This document shows, one piece after another, positions 45,436-54,408 of a stretch of 64,000 nucleotides of DNA. This DNA comes from Albidovulum sp. Lineage in GTDB: Bacteria > Pseudomonadota > Alphaproteobacteria > Rhodobacterales > Rhodobacteraceae. The DNA lies in assembly GCA_028823855.1 (NCBI GenBank), contig JAPPFL010000012.1, forward strand, positions 1 to 64,000, read 5' to 3'. The notes beneath the pieces were generated by a model. It saw only the letters and a list, made by a program, of their open reading frames with translations, ran no database searches and had not been told where the DNA came from. The position numbers were made by a program, and so were the translations under genes. How positions within the stretch are numbered: position 1 is the first letter of the stretch; every line of letters starts with the position of its first letter.

Positions 45436-46428
45436 ATGACTAAAGCCATCAGGGCGGCATGCGTTAGCGGAGCCGCCGCGGCATTTGTGGCAAGCGCAAT
45501 CGGAATGGCCGGCGCTGCCGAATACACCTTGAAGCTCGCCCATAACGGTCCGGAGCAGCATCCGTTCCAAGACGGCGCGGTCGCATTCAAGGAGCATCTC
45601 GAAGCAAGTTCGAACGGAGCGATCGAAGTGCAAATTTTCCCGGGCGAGCAACTGGGCAGCGAGGAAGAAACCAGCCAGATGATCAAGCAAGGCGTTCTGT
45701 CCTGCGCTGTCGAGAGCGCCGGCGGCGGATTGGCGCCGTTCGTGCCGGAGGCTGATCTATTCAATCTGCCGTTTATTTTCAGCGGAATGGATCATTTCTA
45801 CCGGGTCGTCGACGGCCCTATCGGCGATACGGTAGCTGGAAAAGTCGAAGATGCGCTCGATGCCGAGGTTCTCGGCTGGTGGTTTTCCGGCATCAGAAAC
45901 GCGTGGAACGGCACTCGCCCCATCATGACTCCGGCCGACCTCGAAGGGCTTAAGATTAGGGTCATGGGCAGTCCGGTTCTTATCGACACCTTCAACGCGC
46001 TTGGCGCGCAGGCGACACCGATGTCCTTTGGCGAAGTTTATACCAGCTTGCAGCAAGGCGTCATCGACGGCGCCGAAACCGATCACGTCGACTTGCTTGT
46101 GGAGAACTTTTTCGAGGTCACCAAGTACGTGTCGATGACAGGCCACATGTATCTCGCAGCCGCCCTGGTTTGCGGCGACAAGGCACTTGGCAAGCTGCCG
46201 GTCGTCCTGCAGGCGAAAGTTCGCGCCGCCGCCGAAGCCGCCACCGAGGCACAGCGGGTCGCGATGGACGAGATGGCTGGAGACGCCAAGTCGCAATTGA
46301 TGGAAAAGGGACTGGAGTTCAACGAAGTGGATCTCGCGTCATTCCGCGACTCGGTGGGGTCGGTTTATACGAAGAATGCTGAACGCGTCGGAGGGATGGA
46401 CATGATCTCGCTGGTCGCTCAGCAATAG
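45436..46428 (+). CDS. dctP: TRAP transporter substrate-binding protein (DctP family), operon 2
   Basis: The 330-residue protein has an Ala-rich signal peptide (about 28 residues, ending near AGAAEYT) and a typical DctP body: EYTLKLAHNGPEQHPFQDGA, NAWNGTRPIMTPADLEGLKIRVM near residue 155, with the conserved Arg that binds a ligand carboxylate, and MSFGEVYTSLQQGVIDGAE near residue 196. AGGAG precedes the ATG. The ligand may be the substrate of the upstream racemase-like enzyme, such as a hydroxy amino or keto acid; this is inferred from position only. Confidence 0.93.
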   Translation: MTKAIRAACVSGAAAAFVASAIGMAGAAEYTLKLAHNGPEQHPFQDGAVAFKEHLEASSNGAIEVQIFPGEQLGSEEETSQMIKQGVLSCAVESAGGGLAPFVPEADLFNLPFIFSGMDHFYRVVDGPIGDTVAGKVEDALDAEVLGWWFSGIRNAWNGTRPIMTPADLEGLKIRVMGSPVLIDTFNALGAQATPMSFGEVYTSLQQGVIDGAETDHVDLLVENFFEVTKYVSMTGHMYLAAALVCGDKALGKLPVVLQAKVRAAAEAATEAQRVAMDEMAGDAKSQLMEKGLEFNEVDLASFRDSVGSVYTKNAERVGGMDMISLVAQQ

Positions 46429-46469
46429 CAGCACCAGATCTGCCGGATCGTTTCCGGCTCGCGAATTCG

Positions 46470-46507
46470 GCCGAGGGGCGGGCATCCGGTCGCTCCCGCC
46501 CCTCGGC
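46470..46507 (+). promoter_or_regulatory. Strong intercistronic hairpin after dctP (operon 2)
   Basis: GCCGAGGGGCGGG (46470-46482) and CCCGCCCCTCGGC (46495-46507) form a perfect 13-bp, GC-rich stem with a 12-base loop. It lies 41 bases after the dctP stop and 72 before dctQ. There is no T-run, so a stabilising or attenuating role is more likely than full termination. Confidence 0.8.
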
Positions 46508-46579
46508 GTCGTTGCGATTTCCCAACCGAATGCCGGGGAAAAGTCGCAAACCATACGAAATCGAGGCCAGAATGCGGGA

Positions 46580-47077
46580 ATGCGTTCCAATATGATAAGA
46601 GTCCTTCGCCATCCCCTTGAGACCTCGATCTGTTGCCTTCTCGCAGCCTTGACCGTCGTGGTGTTCAGCCAGGTGATTGCCCGCTACGTCCTGCAGGCGC
46701 CTCTATCCTGGTCTGAAGAACTCGCTCGATTTCTTCTGATGTGGCTATCAATGCTGAGTGCCGCGTATGCGTTCCGGAAGAAATCCCACTTTGCGCTGCG
46801 AATAATCGTCGAACGACTTCCCGTGCGGGTTCGCAGCGCGGTCGCCGTATGCGTCAATGCCGTCGTCGCGGCATTCTTTATCCTGATATTCTATCAAGGC
46901 GTGAAATTCGTGATTGGCGTATCCGGCCACATAGCTCCGGCACTTCAAATACCGATGGAAATTCCATTCGCATCCGTCGTCGTCGGCAGCATATTGATCG
47001 TCTGGGAAATCGCCTTGTCCACATGGCGGCTTCTGCGCAAACGCGAAACGGTCCACTCCCGGTTTTCGGATCCGTAA
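46580..47077 (+). CDS. dctQ: TRAP transporter small permease (DctQ), operon 2
   Basis: The 165-residue protein has four predicted transmembrane helices and the DctQ signature RYVLQAPLSWSEELARFLLMWL. A second in-frame ATG lies four codons in. Its TAA overlaps the ATG of dctM by one base (TAATG at 47075-47079), showing coupled translation. It is the small membrane subunit of the importer. Confidence 0.9.
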   Translation: MRSNMIRVLRHPLETSICCLLAALTVVVFSQVIARYVLQAPLSWSEELARFLLMWLSMLSAAYAFRKKSHFALRIIVERLPVRVRSAVAVCVNAVVAAFFILIFYQGVKFVIGVSGHIAPALQIPMEIPFASVVVGSILIVWEIALSTWRLLRKRETVHSRFSDP

Positions 47078-48366
47078 TGGCCGCTATCGTCATGCTAGTA
47101 CTGTTCGCCGCCCTGCTGGCGTCGGTCCCCATCGCGGTCGCCATCGGTCTGGCAGCGCTGGCGGGGCTCTTGCTTATCGCGCCAGACGCGCTCGTGCTTA
47201 TGCCCCAGAAAATCATAAGTGGCATCGACGCCTTCACTCTCCTTGCAATACCGCTATTCATACTCGCCGGGACGATTATGGGGCGCGGCGGCATCGCAAG
47301 AAGAATTGTAAATCTCGCGTTGATATTCGTCGGGCGTGTCAGGGGCGGCCTGGGATTTGTCGTCATATTGTCCACGATGTTCTTTTCCGGCGTTTGCGGC
47401 TCCGCCAGCGCCGACACCGCCGCGATCGGAGCGACGACCATGCCGGAAATGCTCAGGCGGAAATATCCGAAACCCTTCGCTACCGCGCTGCTCGCCGCAT
47501 CGGGAGCCACCGCGTCGATTATTCCGCCGTCGATCGACCTCATCATCATCGGCGTCGTTTCCGGCATTTCCATCGGCGGCCTTTTCGCAGCCGGCCTTCT
47601 GCCGGGAGCCGTCAATGCCGTCGCTCTCATGGCCCTCTGCTACTATTACGGCCGCCGGCTGGACTTGCCGATCGCCGATCCGACGACATGGCGGGAAAAA
47701 TTGGGAATTTTCGCCGACGGCATCCTTGCGCTGCTGATGCCGGTCATCATCCTCGGCGGTATTCTCGGAGGAGTATTCACGCCGACCGAAGCTTCCGCCG
47801 TTGCCGTCGTTTACGGTCTTATCGTGTCGCTGTTCGCCTACAAGGAATTGACTGTAGGCGAACTGCCCGAAGTCTTTCTCGAGGCGGCCCGGTTGACCGG
47901 CATGGTCATGCTGGTACTCGCCATGGCGTCCGCCTTTTCGTTCGTTCTCGCCTTCGAGCGAATTCCGCACGCGATCGCGGCGATGATCGTCAGCTACGCG
48001 GACCACTGGGTCGTGTTCGTCCTGATCGTGAACGTCGTGTTTTTCCTGCTCGGCATGATTATGGACGCGCTTCCCGCGCTCATTATCCTGATGCCGATTC
48101 TCGTTCCGGCCGGAGTTGAACTTGGGATGGAGCCGATCCACATCGGCATATTCGTGGCGGCGAACGTGACTATTTCGCTATTTACGCCGCCCGTCGGTGT
48201 CTGCCTGTTCGTTGCCTGCGGTCTAAGCAAGCTGCCGATCGAAGCTGTTGTCAAGCCGTTGCTGCCGTTTCTCGCCGTGCTGCTGGCAACGCTGCTGACC
48301 ATCAGCTACGTTCCGGAAATCACGCTGTTCATTCCCCGGATGCTGGGATACCTGCCCGGCGGCTAA
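47077..48366 (+). CDS. dctM: TRAP transporter large permease (DctM), operon 2
   Basis: From ATG 47077 the protein is 429 residues, the standard DctM length, with about 12 helices. LLAIPLFILAGTIMGRGGIARRIV, GATASIIPPSIDLIIIGVVSG and TPTEASAVAVVYGL are family motifs. A longer frame from 46741 lies out of phase inside dctQ and is not used. Unlike the DctM of operon 1, there is no long hydrophilic insert between the halves. Confidence 0.93.
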   Translation: MAAIVMLVLFAALLASVPIAVAIGLAALAGLLLIAPDALVLMPQKIISGIDAFTLLAIPLFILAGTIMGRGGIARRIVNLALIFVGRVRGGLGFVVILSTMFFSGVCGSASADTAAIGATTMPEMLRRKYPKPFATALLAASGATASIIPPSIDLIIIGVVSGISIGGLFAAGLLPGAVNAVALMALCYYYGRRLDLPIADPTTWREKLGIFADGILALLMPVIILGGILGGVFTPTEASAVAVVYGLIVSLFAYKELTVGELPEVFLEAARLTGMVMLVLAMASAFSFVLAFERIPHAIAAMIVSYADHWVVFVLIVNVVFFLLGMIMDALPALIILMPILVPAGVELGMEPIHIGIFVAANVTISLFTPPVGVCLFVACGLSKLPIEAVVKPLLPFLAVLLATLLTISYVPEITLFIPRMLGYLPGG

Positions 48367-48735
48367 CGGCCAACGGAATAGGGTCTGTAGGAGCAAAATT
48401 CGCAATGGCTATGGAATCGCCGCCCGGTTCGACGGACTGCCGCGGCTGTCTGGTTTCTTCCGGAGCGACACCGGTTCAGCCCAGTTTCGAGGCATCGACA
48501 AATGGCCGCTTGCGCAACGCCGACCGGCCGGGCATGCGTTACAACTTCCGGAGCGGATTGCACCTCGTCGGCTGCGAAACGGAGGAAATGCTTCTCGCGC
48601 GCATCACCTTCGTCGACAAATCCGTAGCGCGGATCATGACCGGTCGCTTCCTGCGCCTGCAGCACTAGCCTTTATTCCCAACTCGAGAAAACTGCATGAC
48701 ATCCGGGCGGTCCTTTCCGGCGCCAGACGCGGCGC
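48367..48735. other. Intergenic, nothing supported
   Basis: Frames of about 90-100 codons run on both strands (48405-48668 rightward, 48363-48665 leftward), but neither matches a known family. The stretch lies between the TRAP operon and a transposase remnant. Confidence 0.4.
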
Positions 48736-49176
48736 CTGCGCACCGACTTCGGAGGGCTGTTCCTGTTCGCGGAAGATCTGGCCAGGCTCCGGCTCGACGA
48801 CCTGCTCGCCGGAAGCGGCATGCCGGGAAGCGAGATAGTCCCTGCCTAGAGCGCCTTTCGGGCGCTGCTCGGAATGAAGCTCAGAGGGATCCAGGCGGAT
48901 CATGGCCGAGACTTGCGGCGAGGGGCAGGCGCTGTTCGCCGGCTTCAACGCCGTCCCCAAGCGCTCCGCCCTCATCAAATCCTCCTGCTGCCGTGTCGAC
49001 CCGCCCACCATCCCGGCCTGATGGACGACTAGCACCGCGCTGTCCGCAGCCTCGGCGGCGACGCCGCTGATCGAGAAGCGCTGCGCCTCCAAGCGCAGCA
49101 ATCGCCAGAAGGGTGCCTCGCCTTCCTCGCGCGGGACGCCGACGCCCGCTTCGCCTACGCCAACGAAAAGAACTAG
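48736..49176 (+). mobile_element. Decayed DDE transposase fragment
   Basis: The frame reads LRTDFGGLFLFAEDLARLRLD, GSGMPGSEIVPA, TAG (48847), SAFRALLGMKL, HHPGLMDD, TAG (49030), HRAVRSLGG and finally CLAFLARDADARFAYANE, ending at TAG 49174. This follows the order of an IS1634-like or ISNCY-type transposase (FGG-LFLF-L, PGS-M-P, ALLGLKL, AFLA-DADG), but the central segment with the catalytic residues is deleted. It lies against the first codons of a decayed SDR gene read the other way, so the element probably inserted there. Terminal repeats are not visible. Confidence 0.7.
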
Positions 49177-49203
49177 CTTACCGCGAATTCCGTTGAAATT
49201 CAT
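49165..49203 (-). pseudogene. First codons of a decayed SDR gene (second copy of the SDR 2 gene)
   Basis: The minus strand reads MNFNGIRGKLVLF, which corresponds to MNFNRFRAKRALV of the intact SDR at 30722. It starts right at the end of the Rieske pseudogene, as in the intact pair. Similarity ends within about 13 codons, where the transposase fragment begins. Confidence 0.65.
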
Positions 49204-49860
49204 GCAACGGCCTCGCAGCTGGTCCAGAAGCAAGCCCTGAATGTAGTGAACCAAGTGTTCGGGCTTGCCTGAACCGCCGATGTCATGGACGAAGCGACCG
49301 ATTTCAAACGCGGGCGTATTCATGCCTCTTTGAACGCTTTCTACGAGCTATGTATCTTCCGCTTGGAGCACCACTCCGATATAGCGAATGGCTTCGCTCT
49401 CCGTGCCATTCGGTTCGGAAGATTCGAAAAGGAAATCACGGGTTCTCAGAGTCCGTTTCACGCCTTCCGGTATAATGCGCATGACTATATAATCCCCGCG
49501 TAGCTGATAGCGCATAAGGCGGGAATTCGGCCAGAGCCACCAAACCGAGCGATCCTTATACGTGGCGTAGTCGACGGAATTCGCCGACTTCGCGGTCATT
49601 CCGGCTTCGGCCATGTGACTCGATCAAATTCCGCGGGTGTTGCCCGGTTGGTGCTCATATCGACCAGATTGCAGAAATCCTTGTGCGCCGCCGGGCAGTG
49701 ATAGCATTCGAGAATATTGTCCAAGACGTTTTTTCAGTTTGAACAAATGTCGTATGCAAGCCTTTTTTCGAAGGTATGCCGATCGACATCCGGGGCTCAG
49801 AATTGGAATTCATCCGCCGGATCCTCAGCCTGATCGGCGAGCGGGGACAAACTACCATAA
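49204..49860 (-). pseudogene. Decayed second copy of the Rieske oxygenase gene
   Basis: Read leftward, segments match the intact Rieske oxygenase (30719-31849) in order: NVLDNILECYHCPAAHKDFC around 49660-49735, WWLWPNSRLMRY and FLFESSEPNGTESEAIRYI at 49348-49614, then MNTPAFEIGRFVHDIGGSG at 49260-49323. Frameshifts separate the segments and a TGA interrupts the frame before NVLDN. The nucleotide sequence is still clearly alignable with the intact gene. The Rieske cluster half (C-x-H, C-x2-H) is not recoverable beyond about 49860. It is followed by the start of an SDR gene, so the whole module was once duplicated. Confidence 0.85.
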
Positions 49861-50809
49861 GCCGGACCGTCTCGGGAGAACGTGGCATCGGGAGATTACA
49901 CCGGCGCCAAATATGCGGGCGTGCAACGGGTGCTCGATCCGCAGGCATCTGGATCTCCGGAAAAAATTGCAAATATCTTCAACTCCGAAAGTCTATCGTC
50001 CGACCAATCTCGATGTGGGATTAGTAAAGTTCTCAGTGCGCCTTGCTCGCAAGAAAACGACCGCTTCGCATGGGCTGCGACGATATATGTTGCCCTCGGC
50101 CAAAATATCGGAGTCTAGGTTAACATCCCGACGGCTTGAATATGGCTGAAGATTAGCGAAGAGGATTTCCTGGGAAGAGGAAGAAAATTTGTTGGCTATT
50201 CAATGGAGCGCATTCGCCCTAGCATCGACATGGACGATGTCAGGTAGAAATTTTCTTTTCCAATCCGGCTAAATCGAGCAGCCGCCGAAACCCTCCGCGC
50301 GAAATGCGGCATCGTCCAAGCATTCTCGTCCAGGGACCGGCCAAGTCGAATACCAGGAGCGGGAATTAGCCCGCAACTGCAATCGCAACAATAAACAATT
50401 CGGCAAAGCCCGAACTTTTGCCCGAAAGTCCACAAACTAAATGGCCTATGTCAAAATTTTCGCGCGTACTCGCTGCTTGAGAGTATCGTTGCGCCTTGCG
50501 CCACCACCGAGGCACAGGAGTAGAGCAGTCTCAATTTGGAGAAGAGCGTAGGCCGTGGCCGGAGAACGAAGACTCTGGCGCGGGCTCGCCGTTGAAGTAT
50601 GCCACGCTCGAGTATCGGATCCTACCTCCGCTGTTCGAATTGTCAAACCTCTGCACTGCTGTCTTCTTGCGAATCGCGCTCCGCTTCCCAATGCCCGAAA
50701 AAGTAAAACCGGCAGGCTCGAAATGCTTTCCGCATGCGCAAAATGCTGTCGATAGAGCAAATAGCAAACGAGTTATGCGTTCTTCCGGCCACGATCGCGC
50801 AAATCCTGT
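49861..50809. other. Decayed stretch without recognised gene
   Basis: A plus-strand frame at 49882-50118 includes YAGVQRVLDPQASGSPEKI, which looks slightly protein-like but has no family I can name. The remainder to 50809 holds only short overlapping frames. Confidence 0.4.
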
Positions 50810-51745
50810 CTATTTGTTGAACTTGGCAATGGCATCCAGAATCGCGAGCAGCTTGGCATCGCGCTCCATTGCCAAGTGCTCGATCTCGTTTCCGTCGTTG
50901 GCTTTTCCGACCCCGTTCAAGAGCATTCTCCGAGTATCTTGATCAAGCTTCGCATCTCCGAGATCTTCCCACCACCGGTGGAAACTTGACGCATAGCGTT
51001 GGCAGAATTCCGCGATTCCTCCCTCTCCCGCCGCCAGGTGGAACAGCGTCGAGGGTCCCATAACAGCCCACCTGATACCGGGGCCGAAAGCGACGGCCTT
51101 GTCTATGTCCTCGACGCTGGCAACGCCTTCCTTCGCTAGATGTATCGCTTCCCGCCAAACTGCGGCTTGCAGCCTGTTTGCTACATGGCCGGGTACTTCC
51201 TTTCTTAATCGGATCGTTACTTTTCCGACGGATTCATAGAATTTTTGAGCTAGTTCAACGGAGCTGGCGCTCGTACGGTCGTTCCCCATAACTTCGACGA
51301 GCGGAATCAAATGCGGTGGATTGAAAGGATGCCCGAGCACCAATCGCGACGGGTCGCGCCATCCGCGCTGCAATTCAGTCAGAGTTAAACCCGATGAGGA
51401 GGTCGCTACGACGGCGTCGTCTTCAATGCAAGACTCGATCTCCCGGTAAACTCCAATCTTCGTGGCCAGGTCTTCGGGAACGCTTTCCTGGACAAAATTC
51501 GCGCCTTTGACGGCTTCCGCAGCAGATTTGCAAAATTCAAGCGCGTCCGAATTCTTCAATTTAGCAAAACCAAGGCGTTCGATGTCAAGCAGCGCGGATT
51601 CGACGAAATTTCTGACAGCCTCTTCAGCTTTGCCCGCCGGATCAAATACGGAGACGCTCCGACCTGAGGCCAAAAACAAGGCCGCCCAGCTTGAGCCAAT
51701 TAGGCCCGCGCCGAGCACGGCGATTTTATTCACATCCTTGATCAT
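50810..51745 (-). CDS. 3-hydroxyacyl-CoA-dehydrogenase-type NAD oxidoreductase (L-carnitine dehydrogenase-like)
   Basis: From ATG 51745 the protein is 311 residues. VLGAGLIGSSWAALFLASGRSVSVFD is the NAD-binding Rossmann motif with the acidic residue at its end. FVQESVPEDLATKIGVYREIE and GHPFNPPHLIPLVEVMG carry the catalytic Ser/His-Glu-Asn region, and VPGHVANRLQAAVWREAIHL starts the C-terminal domain. This length, with a single domain and no CoA-specific extension, fits the L-carnitine dehydrogenase or L-gulonate dehydrogenase branch. I reject 34 upstream residues of the longer frame because GAGG lies just before 51745. With the Rieske operon 20 kb away, a carnitine or betaine catabolic role is possible but unproven. 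Confidence 0.85.
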   Translation of the reverse strand: MIKDVNKIAVLGAGLIGSSWAALFLASGRSVSVFDPAGKAEEAVRNFVESALLDIERLGFAKLKNSDALEFCKSAAEAVKGANFVQESVPEDLATKIGVYREIESCIEDDAVVATSSSGLTLTELQRGWRDPSRLVLGHPFNPPHLIPLVEVMGNDRTSASSVELAQKFYESVGKVTIRLRKEVPGHVANRLQAAVWREAIHLAKEGVASVEDIDKAVAFGPGIRWAVMGPSTLFHLAAGEGGIAEFCQRYASSFHRWWEDLGDAKLDQDTRRMLLNGVGKANDGNEIEHLAMERDAKLLAILDAIAKFNK

Positions 51746-52745
51746 GTCGTCCTCATTCGAATCAGCATCCACTACCTGCAGCCTCAGTCCGCAAAAGAGC
51801 GAAGGTTTTCTTGCCGACATCAAGCATCGGCGGGCCGAAAATAGCATTGAAAATCCGACTCTAATTTAGCTGCTTGGGCGAATATCTTCCAGCATGGCTA
51901 TTATTCGAATAATCTGCGCCTTGCCTAAGAGTAGAGGCGGGGGGCTTGTCATTGCGGCTGGCCGAATTAAACTCGGGCTTCTAATAGGAGCAACACGAGC
52001 TCGGACGGAGGCGAACGGATTCCGAACTTCCTCCGCTATCCCGGCGCCAGCGGTAGCATTTGGATCGCCCTCAGCGGCGAAGACGGCAAATGAAGCCGAA
52101 AATTGCCGGGAAAGCGGCAGGTTCCGCTACGATAAAATCCGGGACAATCGCGCCGGGGCATTCCGAAAAGCAACGCCGTTTCCAGGAAGTTTCCTGAACT
52201 GATCGGTACGGGGGAAGATCCAAGTGTCGGAGCATCTCGTTCAAATAGCAGATTTCTTACAGTAACAATTGCAGACACATTCGTTCTTCGGACGGGCGCT
52301 CGGGTTTCACCCGCCCTGAATCGCCGGAAGCATTTTTTTCAGTCGCCGTACCCGGACAGTTTCCGTTGCGGCCTAACGAAGTCGAAATTTGTTGGCGGTC
52401 CAATGTCAGTTGCCAATTGGCCGCAACGCGCCAGCCGAATTCTGTCATCGAGTGATCGCTCACATGCCACGGCGACCCGACGGCTTTCCCGATCTGACCG
52501 GCAAATTCGGCTCCGTCGCTAGTGACGCCAAGTTCGACGGTTGGCCCCTCAATCGCCGAATCCAGAAACCGGTTTGGCGCAAGAAAAGCCCAGCATGCGC
52601 CAAATGCGCCGGTTTCGCTCCCATCACATTCGCGAGCGACAATGCAGGATTCGAAACATTCCGATTTGCATCTGCTAAAACGAAAGCTTTGGAAGCCAAT
52701 CGCTCGACTGCTCGGTCAGCCGTACCGGCGAAGAAGCCGCAACCT
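51746..52745. other. 1-kb stretch without a supported gene
   Basis: Plus-strand frames at 51894-52202 and 52389-52829 and minus-strand frames opposite them are open for 80-146 codons, but none has recognisable motifs. The stretch separates two leftward transcription units. Confidence 0.4.
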
Positions 52746-53594
52746 CTAAATGGATTCGCCAGGGTCCCAACTTATGACGATCTTTTCCAGCGCCGAAACG
52801 ATGGTGAAGCCGCCAATTGCGATAAGTGACGCAGTCAGAATCGTAGCAAAGAGACGAGGTGTGTCAAAATCATACATGCTTTGCAGCAGGATGTAGCCAA
52901 TCCCCTTGTTGGCGCCAATCCATTCTCCGACAATAGCGCCAAGCACGCACATCGTTACCGAAATTTTGAATGCGGAGAACACGTACGGCAATGCCCCGTA
53001 GAATCGTACAAATCTGAACACTTCAGTTCTTGAAGCTGAAAGTACATGCATCAGTTCCATAAGGTTCGGATTGACGGCGCGAAACCCGCGAACCGCGTTC
53101 ACGAGCGTCGGAAAAAAGCAGATCAGCGCCGCAACCGCGATTTTCGGCTCAATCCCGTTGCCCAGAATTATCTTCAAGACCGGTGCAATCGCGACGATCG
53201 GGATCGTCTTGATCAAAATAGCCACCGGGTAGTACATTTCTTCGAAAATCTTGTTGTAAACGAACCAGATCGCAACGCTAATCGCGATAGCGTTTCCAAT
53301 CAAAAAGCCAAAAAAAGCTTCAGTGATAGTAGGCACTGAATTCGAGATGAGAAGCGCCCAGTCCTCGCGGAAAGCTCCGACAACCCTTATGGGCGACGGT
53401 ACAAGATATTCCGGGATAGCAAATCCCGCGCATATCAGTTGCCACAGCGTCAGAAGCGACGCCATTCCCAACCCTCCCATCAACGCGATGCGCCACGACC
53501 CTTCGCCAGGGAAAAGGGAAAAGAACCTTGAGGTTGTTCGCTTGCCGGTTGTCCCGCCGGCGTCAGTGGAAATGTTCGCCATGTCCCAGATCAC
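52746..53594 (-). CDS. NitT/TauT-family ABC transporter permease
   Basis: The 282-residue protein has six predicted transmembrane helices and the SsuC/TauC pattern: FLIGNAIAISVAIW, PVAILIKTIPIVAIAPVLKIILG and the coupling loop region ELMHVLSASRTEVFRFVRFYGALPY. The start is GTG 53594, overlapping the ATPase stop (GTGA); an ATG four codons later is possible. It is the last gene of a leftward operon with an ATPase, a binding protein and a sulfatase. The channel presumably imports an organosulfur compound or a related small anion. Confidence 0.9.
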   Translation of the reverse strand: MIWDMANISTDAGGTTGKRTTSRFFSLFPGEGSWRIALMGGLGMASLLTLWQLICAGFAIPEYLVPSPIRVVGAFREDWALLISNSVPTITEAFFGFLIGNAIAISVAIWFVYNKIFEEMYYPVAILIKTIPIVAIAPVLKIILGNGIEPKIAVAALICFFPTLVNAVRGFRAVNPNLMELMHVLSASRTEVFRFVRFYGALPYVFSAFKISVTMCVLGAIVGEWIGANKGIGYILLQSMYDFDTPRLFATILTASLIAIGGFTIVSALEKIVISWDPGESI

Positions 53595-54397
53595 CCCGCA
53601 TCAAGTAGTGCCCGAAGGCGCGCGGCTTCGGTGCCGATCCGCGAGTCGTCCTTCAATCCCAATGTTCGTTTAGTCGGCAGGTCAATTTCTAGGATTCCTT
53701 CAACTTGGCTGGGGCGGCGACTAAGGACAACAACGCGCTGCGACAGAAATACAGCCTCCTGCAGCGAATGCGTGACAAAAACGACGGTCATGTCGCTCTG
53801 CCTCCAGATCTTCAGCAATTCGACGTTGAGCGCGTCACGCACGAGTTCGTCCAATGCGCCGAACGGTTCGTCCATCAACAGGATTCGCGGCCTCGTAACC
53901 AATGCGCGTGCAATTGCCACTCTTTGGCGCATGCCGCCGGACAGCGCCGTAGGTTTTGCGTCGGCAAATCCGTCCAGGTCAACAAGGCGAAGGGCATCAA
54001 GGGCGTCCATCGACGTCCCGGAAGCTCTGATAGCCTTTGGCCCCACCTTGAAAGGCAGCCGGACATTTTCCAGAACCGTTGCCCAGGGCATCAGCACGGA
54101 CTGTTGAAAAACCATTGAAAAAGCGCGTTTCCGGCGTGCGACGTCGGGCGATTGGCCAAAAACCCGTACACTGCCTCGGGTCGGTTGGATTATGTCTGCG
54201 ATTACCCGCAGCAATGTCGATTTGCCACAGCCCGAGTGCCCTATCAGCGTAATAAATTCGCCATCGGCAACGTCAAAATCGATTCTGTCGATCGCCTCGA
54301 CCGCTTTGGCGCCGCCGCCGAAGGTGACCTTTATGTTTCTGAGGGAAATGGCAGGGGCGGAGTTGCCCGCCCCCGCTTCGGCGTGAGTCGCATTCAC
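53591..54397 (-). CDS. NitT/TauT-family ABC transporter ATPase
   Basis: The 268-residue ATPase has Walker A GHSGCGKST near residue 57, Q-loop FQQSVLMPW, signature LSGGMRQRV and Walker B ILLMDEPFGALDE, the last with the FGALD wording typical of SsuB/TauB/NrtD. The H-loop is VFVTHSLQEAV. It overlaps the permease start by four bases and begins 11 bases after the binding-protein stop, so the three genes form one unit. Confidence 0.93.
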   Translation of the reverse strand: MNATHAEAGAGNSAPAISLRNIKVTFGGGAKAVEAIDRIDFDVADGEFITLIGHSGCGKSTLLRVIADIIQPTRGSVRVFGQSPDVARRKRAFSMVFQQSVLMPWATVLENVRLPFKVGPKAIRASGTSMDALDALRLVDLDGFADAKPTALSGGMRQRVAIARALVTRPRILLMDEPFGALDELVRDALNVELLKIWRQSDMTVVFVTHSLQEAVFLSQRVVVLSRRPSQVEGILEIDLPTKRTLGLKDDSRIGTEAARLRALLDAG

Positions 54398-54408
54398 CTT
54401 GATTTCGT

